Positions 6,208-9,936 of a DNA stretch of 9,936 bases are shown here, piece by piece. Position 1 is the first letter of the stretch. Each line of letters starts with the position of its first letter. This stretch comes from Holophaga sp. (GTDB lineage: Bacteria; Acidobacteriota; Holophagae; Holophagales; Holophagaceae), in NCBI GenBank assembly GCA_030691225.1, contig JAUYES010000712.1:1-9936 (forward strand). The letters run 5' to 3'. The notes beneath the pieces were generated by a model, which was not told where the DNA came from, ran no database searches, and saw only the letters and a program-made list of their open reading frames with translations. A program made the translations under genes and the position numbers.

Positions 6208-7176
6208 TTACCTAGCCAGGACCGGTAGCAGATTCGTTAGTTCCGCCGGGGGGGCGGGCCGGGGATCATGCACCCGGGCGAAGGGGACATGCACCATCTC
6301 GCCAGCTTTCATGCCCAGGTAAACGCCCTTTTCGCCAGCAGCCAGGAGTTTGATAGCTTCGGCACCCCAGAGGCTGCCCAGGATTCGGTCGTTGGCCGTG
6401 GGGCTGCCGCCGCGTTGGATGTGGCCCAAGACCACCACGCGCAGATCCAGATGGTAGTCCCGGGTAAGGCGATCGCCCACCGCGTAGGCACTGCCGTTCT
6501 TGTCGCCCTCGGCCACGATTACGATGGAGGAGCGCTTGCCCCGCTCCCAGCCCGCTCGGAGCTGCGCCACCAGAGCTTCGTAAGTGTCCTCACCGCTCTC
6601 AGGGTAGAGCACAGCCTCGGCGCCACAGGCGACGGCCGTATGGACCGCAATCATGCCCGAACGGCGCCCCATCACTTCCACCAAAAAGACCCGGTCATGG
6701 GAGATGGCCGTATCTCGGATGCGGTCAACGGCGTCGATGGCCGTGTTGAGTGCTGTATCGAAACCCAGGGTGCGGTCGGTACCGGGCAAATCGTTGTCGA
6801 TGGTGCCGGGGATGCCGATGCAGGGAACTCCGTGTTCTTCAAAGAGCAGACCCGCGCCGGTGAAGCTGCCATCGCCCCCGATGACCACCAGGCCGTCGAT
6901 TCCGGCGTCGCGGAGATCCTTGGCCACTTGTGTGCGCACCGCCGGAAGGCGAAAGGCCTGGCACCGGGCCGTATTGAGCATGGTGCCGCCCCGCTGCAGG
7001 ATGTTGGCTACAGACCTAGACGTGAGAGGTCGCCAGTCCTGGTCCACCAAGCCCTGGTAACCGCGCCAGATGCCGTAGACCTCGATATCCAATGCCCCAG
7101 CTTGGCGAACGGCGGAGCGGATGGCAGCGTTCATTCCCGGGGCATCGCCCCCTGAAGTCAGAATTCCAATTTTCAA
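6208..7176 (-). CDS. pfkA: ATP-dependent 6-phosphofructokinase
   Basis: Glycolytic enzyme that phosphorylates fructose 6-phosphate to fructose 1,6-bisphosphate. It has 322 residues, the length of the bacterial homotetrameric PfkA. Motifs are ILTSGGDAPGMN (5-16), VVIGGDGSFTGA (97-108), PGTIDNDLPGTD (123-134) with catalytic Asp127, VEVMGRRSG (166-174) and GHIQRGGSPTANDR near the end of the second domain. Gly at the GGDG end and Gly124 before TIDND are the ATP-type residues; PPi-dependent enzymes usually have Asp and Lys there. The start is TTG at 7176: a CGGAGG Shine-Dalgarno lies upstream with good spacing and the protein must begin at MKIGILTSGG. It is divergent from argR over a 224-bp spacer. 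No clear terminator was found on its downstream side (6068-6207). Confidence 0.97.
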   Translation of the reverse strand: MKIGILTSGGDAPGMNAAIRSAVRQAGALDIEVYGIWRGYQGLVDQDWRPLTSRSVANILQRGGTMLNTARCQAFRLPAVRTQVAKDLRDAGIDGLVVIGGDGSFTGAGLLFEEHGVPCIGIPGTIDNDLPGTDRTLGFDTALNTAIDAVDRIRDTAISHDRVFLVEVMGRRSGMIAVHTAVACGAEAVLYPESGEDTYEALVAQLRAGWERGKRSSIVIVAEGDKNGSAYAVGDRLTRDYHLDLRVVVLGHIQRGGSPTANDRILGSLWGAEAIKLLAAGEKGVYLGMKAGEMVHVPFARVHDPRPAPPAELTNLLPVLAR

Positions 7177-7400
7177 ACTATCCTCCGATTCCTTGCCAGT
7201 GAGGCTGCTCTAGGGGCTGGTAGGCCACATCCAGAACATTCAGGCGGCCCTTTTCGGGCCTCGAGTGCTCGGAAGCTTACGTGATCCCAGGCTTCCCTCA
7301 GGCCTCAGATTAACGCGGTCGATCAACATATTCCACGCTGCCGGACATTGGTTCACTTCTGTCGTTGCCTGAGTATGCAGGGGCCGGAGACAATCACCCC
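7177..7400. other. Divergent pfkA-argR intergenic region
   Basis: This spacer must hold both divergent promoters, but no convincing -35/-10 pair was found and no ARG box matching those near argD was seen. It contains two small hairpins: GGCCC-TTTTC-GGGCC at 7246-7260, and GGAAGC/GCTTCC at 7271-7276 and 7291-7296. Neither is followed by a T-run in either direction. They might be leader structures of pfkA but could be chance in GC-rich DNA. Confidence 0.35.
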
Positions 7401-7811
7401 ATGAACGCAGATCAGGCCATCCTTCGCCTTCTCAAACAGCACCCCATCGCCGAGCAAGCAGATCTGCTCAAGCTTCTCGAAAAGGAAGGGCTGGTGCTCA
7501 CCCAGAGCACCCTCTCCCGGAATTTCCGTCGCCTGTCTGTGGTGAAGCTCGATGGGCGCTACCAGTATGTAGAAGCCCAACGCCAGGCACCGCCAGCCTT
7601 TTCGGTGGACACCGCCCCGCCTAATATTCTGCTGGTGCGGGTGGGCCCTGGCCTTGCCAGCGCCTTTGCGTTGAAGCTTGATCAGAGCGATATCGAAGGC
7701 TTGGTCGGCACGGTCGCGGGGGACGACACAATTATCGTGGTGGTGAAACCGCCGGAGCGTTTGAAGGACATACAACGCGAAGTGGAAGCCTTCATCACGC
7801 GCCACGCCTAG
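7401..7811 (+). CDS. argR: Arginine repressor ArgR
   Basis: A 136-residue transcription factor of the ArgR/AhrC family, which forms hexamers and binds ARG boxes when arginine is present. The N-terminal winged helix-turn-helix (about 1-60) includes LTQSTLSRNFRRLSVVK (33-49), the recognition helix with the conserved S-x-x-SR pattern. The wing ends in GRYQYV. The C-terminal oligomerization and arginine-binding domain (about 75-136) has ILLVRVGPGLASAFALKLD and GTVAGDDTIIVV (103-114) with the family's GT-x-x-GDDT arginine site. It is slightly shorter than the usual 150 or so residues. ATG 7401 is preceded by GGAG at a long spacing of 11 nt; an in-frame TTG at 7365 would add a tail unlike the family. 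The likely target is the ARG-box cluster at 4533-4698. A strong terminator follows. Confidence 0.93.
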   Translation: MNADQAILRLLKQHPIAEQADLLKLLEKEGLVLTQSTLSRNFRRLSVVKLDGRYQYVEAQRQAPPAFSVDTAPPNILLVRVGPGLASAFALKLDQSDIEGLVGTVAGDDTIIVVVKPPERLKDIQREVEAFITRHA

Positions 7812-7821
7812 TCGCAAGTCG

Positions 7822-7843
7822 ATGGGCGCATAGCCCATTTTTT
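7822..7843 (+). terminator. Intrinsic terminator of argR
   Basis: A perfect 6-bp stem, ATGGGC (7822-7827) and GCCCAT (7833-7838), has a 5-nt loop GCATA. Five further T residues (7839-7843) follow. It starts 10 bp after the argR stop codon, as expected for a Rho-independent terminator, so argR is probably monocistronic and the following phosphatase gene has its own promoter. Confidence 0.85.
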
Positions 7844-7925
7844 GCTAACAAAAAGCACAATCTCCAAAAGGGAATTATCGAGCGCCGCTGAAGAGGCATG
7901 CTGGGGCCGCGCTAGACTTGAACGC

Positions 7926-8726
7926 ATGGCGAATCGTGAATCATTCTCTCCCGGAAGTTCCTCCAATGTTTCTCTGAAACCCTTATTGGTCCTCGATGTG
8001 GACGGCGTAATGGTGGAGGCCGAACGAAGTTTTATGGAGGCGGTGGCGCGGGCCTTGGCGGAATTGGCGCCGGGAATTGTATGGACCGACGCGCACTTCC
8101 GCATGTTCAAGCGGGTGGGTGGTTTCAATAATGATTTTCGCCTCACCGCGGCGGCACTTGCCTTGCATGAGGCTGGCCAGATGGAACGCTTGTGGGAGGC
8201 CGAAGGCATCGGTTTTCCGGAATTGGAATCCCGCATGCACGAACTGGAACCGCTGTGTCAGCGGGTGGTTCAAGCGCACTACGCTGATACGCGCCATCTT
8301 GAAAAATCGCTGATCACCTTGGCGGAATTGGAGGCCACAGGGATGGACCTGGCCATCTACACCGGCCGACCTCCCGAAGAATTGGTCATGGCCTTCGAGG
8401 TGCTTGGCTTTGAATTACCTGCGGTTTCAGACTCCGCGCCGCATCTCCGCAAGCCCAGGCCCGATGGGCTTTTCCTGCTGGTGGAGCAATTCGGAGCCCA
8501 GACGGTGATCTTTGCGGGTGATACCAGGGACGACGCGGCAGCCTTGCGTGCCGCCCGTGAATTGCGTCCCGATATCGCCTGGACCTTCGCCGCCATCGGG
8601 CCGGAGCGGGAAAGAATTGCAGTGGAGGGAGATATGCAGGCGACTAGCTTGCGGGAATTACTTTCCATGCTGAAGGTTGTTGATCATTCATCCAAAGTTG
8701 CATTCAGAAAAATTGAAACAGGATGA
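7926..8726 (+). CDS. HAD-superfamily (subfamily IA-like) phosphatase
   Basis: A 266-residue hydrolase with all four HAD motifs. Motif I is LVLDVDGVMV with nucleophile Asp24 and acid/base Asp26. Motif II is Thr146 in AIYTGRP, motif III Lys176 in HLRKPRPDG, and motif IV is FAGDTRDDAAAL with Asp199, Asp202 and Asp203. An alpha-helical cap lies between motifs I and II (about 30-140). RMFKRVGGFNNDFRLT in the cap recalls the small 'HAD-IA-hyp1' clade (TIGR01548, with NNDW), as I remember it. Substrate unknown. The start ATG 7926 is preferred: the frame stays open back to 7842, but that part lies in the argR terminator. There is no Shine-Dalgarno. A TANNNT box (TAGACT, 7912-7917) ends 8 nt before the ATG, so the mRNA may be leaderless. 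The stop codon falls inside a CAGGAT repeat. hisD is convergent downstream. Confidence 0.85.
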   Translation: MANRESFSPGSSSNVSLKPLLVLDVDGVMVEAERSFMEAVARALAELAPGIVWTDAHFRMFKRVGGFNNDFRLTAAALALHEAGQMERLWEAEGIGFPELESRMHELEPLCQRVVQAHYADTRHLEKSLITLAELEATGMDLAIYTGRPPEELVMAFEVLGFELPAVSDSAPHLRKPRPDGLFLLVEQFGAQTVIFAGDTRDDAAALRAARELRPDIAWTFAAIGPERERIAVEGDMQATSLRELLSMLKVVDHSSKVAFRKIETG

Positions 8727-8869
8727 TCAGGATAGGCAGGATGGATTTGCAGGCCTCCTTCTCCCAGCCCAAGGCGTCCAGACTCGCCCGCTCTGCGGGG
8801 CGTGCGGTCCAAACCGAGTCTGGGCGCCTTGTTTCGCCGGGACCTATCCTGTTTATTCTGCACATCTTG
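8719..8869. repeat. Symmetrical repeat element: inverted CAGGAT nonamers around a 17-bp stem
   Basis: The left arm has CAGGAT at 8719, 8728 and 8737, an exact 9-bp period. The right arm has the inverted forms ATCCTG (8846), ATTCTG (8855) and ATCTTG (8864), also at 9-bp period. Inside lie inverted 17-bp arms at 8770-8786 and 8815-8831 with one mismatch, and CCCGC/GCGGG at 8787-8791 and 8795-8799 within the loop. The element sits between convergent genes and supplies the stop codon of the HAD gene. Transcribed from either strand it could fold into a long hairpin and might work as a bidirectional terminator, although it has no T-run. CAGGATnnn intergenic repeats are familiar from other genomes, but I know of no assigned role. 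No transposase or coding capacity is visible. Confidence 0.75.
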
Positions 8870-8877
8870 TTATCGAT

Positions 8878-8909
8878 TTCTCCCGCACGTACCAAATCGT
8901 GGGGGAGAA
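8878..8909. terminator. Strong hairpin between convergent genes (possible terminator)
   Basis: TTCTCCCGCACG (8878-8889) pairs with CGTGGGGGAGAA (8898-8909) at 11 of 12 positions, with an 8-nt loop TACCAAAT. It lies downstream of both the HAD gene (+) and hisD (-). There is no T-run on either side, so it is a hairpin-only candidate for transcript end protection or termination. The remaining 8910-9041 shows nothing recognisable. Confidence 0.4.
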
Positions 8910-9041
8910 GGACCGGTCGCCATCTCCTAGGCGGGCGAAATTCTACATGGAATGGTTTCCTGGAGGATGACTCATGGCGTGCTCTAACGCTTCGAAGGTG
9001 TGGAAGCCAGCAATCTTTTTATTCGCTCCACCAAGCAAGGA

Positions 9042-9936
9042 TCATCTCTTCAGCCGCGCCCTGGCAGATGCAGCGTGGGCAACTAGGCCTTCGGCCTCGG
9101 CTATGGCGATGGCTTGGAGAGCCTGCTGCTGTTGGCCTTCGGGAAGGATGCGCTGCCAGGTGAGGGTCTTGAGGAAGGTGCCCACAAACACACCTCCGGT
9201 GAAACGCGCCGCGCCGCCGGTGGGAAGAATGTGGTTGGTGCCGCTGCCGTAATCACCGAAGACTTCGGCGGTGCCTTCGCCCACGAAGAGACTGCCATAG
9301 GTTTGCAGCCGTTGGGCAAGAGCTTCGGCGCGGGGGCCTTGCAACTCAAGGTGTTCGGGAGCCAGGGCATCGGCCAGCAGCACCGCTTGGTCTTCATCCT
9401 CAACGAGAATCGAAAAGCCATTGGCTAGGCTCTCCCAGGCGGGTGTATCGGACGGCAATTCAGCTAGCTGCTTGCGCAGTTCCTCGTTCACGCCCTCCAA
9501 TAGTTCGGCATCGAAGCTGATCAACATGGGCAGGGCATCCGGGTCATGTTCCGCTTGCCCCAATAAATCGGCTGCGATCCAGGCCGCTTTGGACCCGCGA
9601 TCGGCGATCACCAGCAGTTCGCTGGGGCCTGCGGGAAATTCAATGCCCACATCGCCGTAGAGCAATCGTTTGGCGCCGGTGACGAAGCGGTTGCCGGGAC
9701 CTACGACCAAATCCATACGCGGAAGGCCTCCCAGCCCCCAAGCCGCAGCGGCAATACCTTGCACGCCGCCGAGATCGAAGACGCGATCGGCACCTGCCAG
9801 GGAGGCGGCGGCCAAGGTCACCGGGTGAATGCGAGGGCTCAGCACGATCACTTCGCTCACGCCCGCCACCTTGGCTGGCACCACGCCCATGATCACGGAG
9901 CTGGGCAAGGGATAGCGCCCGCCCGGCGCATAGCAA
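9042..9936 (-). CDS. hisD: Histidinol dehydrogenase, C-terminal part (cut by window edge)
   Basis: Zinc- and NAD-dependent enzyme that oxidizes histidinol twice to histidine, the last two steps of histidine synthesis. The frame is open to the right edge. The first complete codons read CYAPGGRYPLPSSVIMG, the family's 'PGG...PSS' segment, so about 130 N-terminal residues are missing. Key residues are present: the zinc ligands Gln and His in LGQAEHDPDA, the catalytic Glu-His pair in LAPEHLELQ, the zinc Asp in VFGDYGSGTNHILPTGG, and the last zinc His in EGLVAHAASAR. VVGPGNRFVTGAKRLL and FPAGPSELLVIAD are also conserved. The protein ends normally at the TGA at 9042. It probably heads or belongs to a his operon to the right, and is convergent to the HAD gene. 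Confidence 0.97.
   Translation of the reverse strand, partial: CYAPGGRYPLPSSVIMGVVPAKVAGVSEVIVLSPRIHPVTLAAASLAGADRVFDLGGVQGIAAAAWGLGGLPRMDLVVGPGNRFVTGAKRLLYGDVGIEFPAGPSELLVIADRGSKAAWIAADLLGQAEHDPDALPMLISFDAELLEGVNEELRKQLAELPSDTPAWESLANGFSILVEDEDQAVLLADALAPEHLELQGPRAEALAQRLQTYGSLFVGEGTAEVFGDYGSGTNHILPTGGAARFTGGVFVGTFLKTLTWQRILPEGQQQQALQAIAIAEAEGLVAHAASARARLKR

Noticed and set aside
6140..6322. 60-codon open frame between the NTF2-like gene and pfkA
   Set aside because: It overlaps the pfkA 3' end antisense, with no ribosome site and no recognisable features.
6268..7155. Long plus-strand open frame opposite pfkA
   Set aside because: It is a GC-driven antisense frame of a well-identified gene, with no recognisable domain or ribosome site.
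7371..7380. TGAGTATGCA before argR as an ARG box
   Set aside because: The half-sites lack the 4-bp spacer seen in the argD boxes, so it is likely chance.
7365..7400. Longer ArgR starting at TTG 7365
   Set aside because: The extra 12 residues do not fit the family. ATG 7401 begins directly at the winged-helix domain.
7842..7925. Longer form of the HAD protein starting at TTG 7842
   Set aside because: That start lies in the T-run of the argR terminator, and the extra residues precede the normal HAD N-terminus without family similarity.
8677..9163. Plus-strand open frames across the HAD-hisD spacer
   Set aside because: They run through repeat DNA and hairpins and into hisD antisense. The translation is repeat-derived.

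Overview
The window is GC-rich bacterial chromosome dominated by core metabolism. It holds most of an arginine biosynthesis operon, its likely repressor ArgR, a glycolytic phosphofructokinase, and the C-terminal part of histidinol dehydrogenase, with a short more AT-rich accessory stretch in between. Gene order and protein features of the arginine operon (argD - argF' - argB - argE - argH, an N-acyl-ornithine carbamoyltransferase, and an ArgB with a GRRIT motif) resemble the Bacteroidota arrangement. The base composition and the intergenic nonamer repeats would suit a GC-rich, non-Bacteroidota lineage, for example Acidobacteriota/Holophagae. That placement is a guess from memory and was not tested.

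Layout. Positions 1-4537 carry the arginine operon, all on the minus strand and transcribed right to left: argD (4537-3380), a 206-bp spacer filled by a degenerate inverted repeat, argF' (3173-2184), argB (2172-1264), argE (1267-203) and the first 71 codons of argH (213-1, running off the left edge). The last four genes are tightly packed: 10-bp gap, 4-bp overlap, 11-bp overlap. Positions 4538-4838 form a divergent regulatory region with several ARG-box-like palindromes, as expected for ArgR control. Positions 4839-6067 hold an orphan ParB-domain protein (+) and a small NTF2/SnoaL-like protein (-). Then come pfkA (-, TTG start), a 224-bp divergent spacer, argR (+) closed by a clear intrinsic terminator, and a HAD-family phosphatase (+). 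A convergent spacer with a striking symmetrical repeat/hairpin element follows, and then hisD (-, running off the right edge).

How the genes work together. ArgB, ArgD, ArgF', ArgE and ArgH cover phosphorylation of N-acyl-glutamate, transamination to N-acyl-ornithine, carbamoylation to N-acyl-citrulline, deacylation to citrulline, and the final lyase step to arginine. ArgC, ArgG and the N-acyltransferase must be encoded elsewhere. The acyl group may be succinyl rather than acetyl: the specificity position that is Glu92 in Xanthomonas N-acetylornithine carbamoyltransferase and Pro90 in Bacteroides N-succinylornithine carbamoyltransferase is Ala90 here. ArgR, encoded about 3 kb away, probably binds the ARG boxes in front of argD. 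No CRISPR, insertion sequence, phage, tRNA or rRNA was seen, and no clearly new multi-gene system. The points most worth a second look are the acyl specificity of ArgF', the ARG-box cluster, the orphan ParB with its promoter palindrome, and two intergenic elements built on a 9-bp period.
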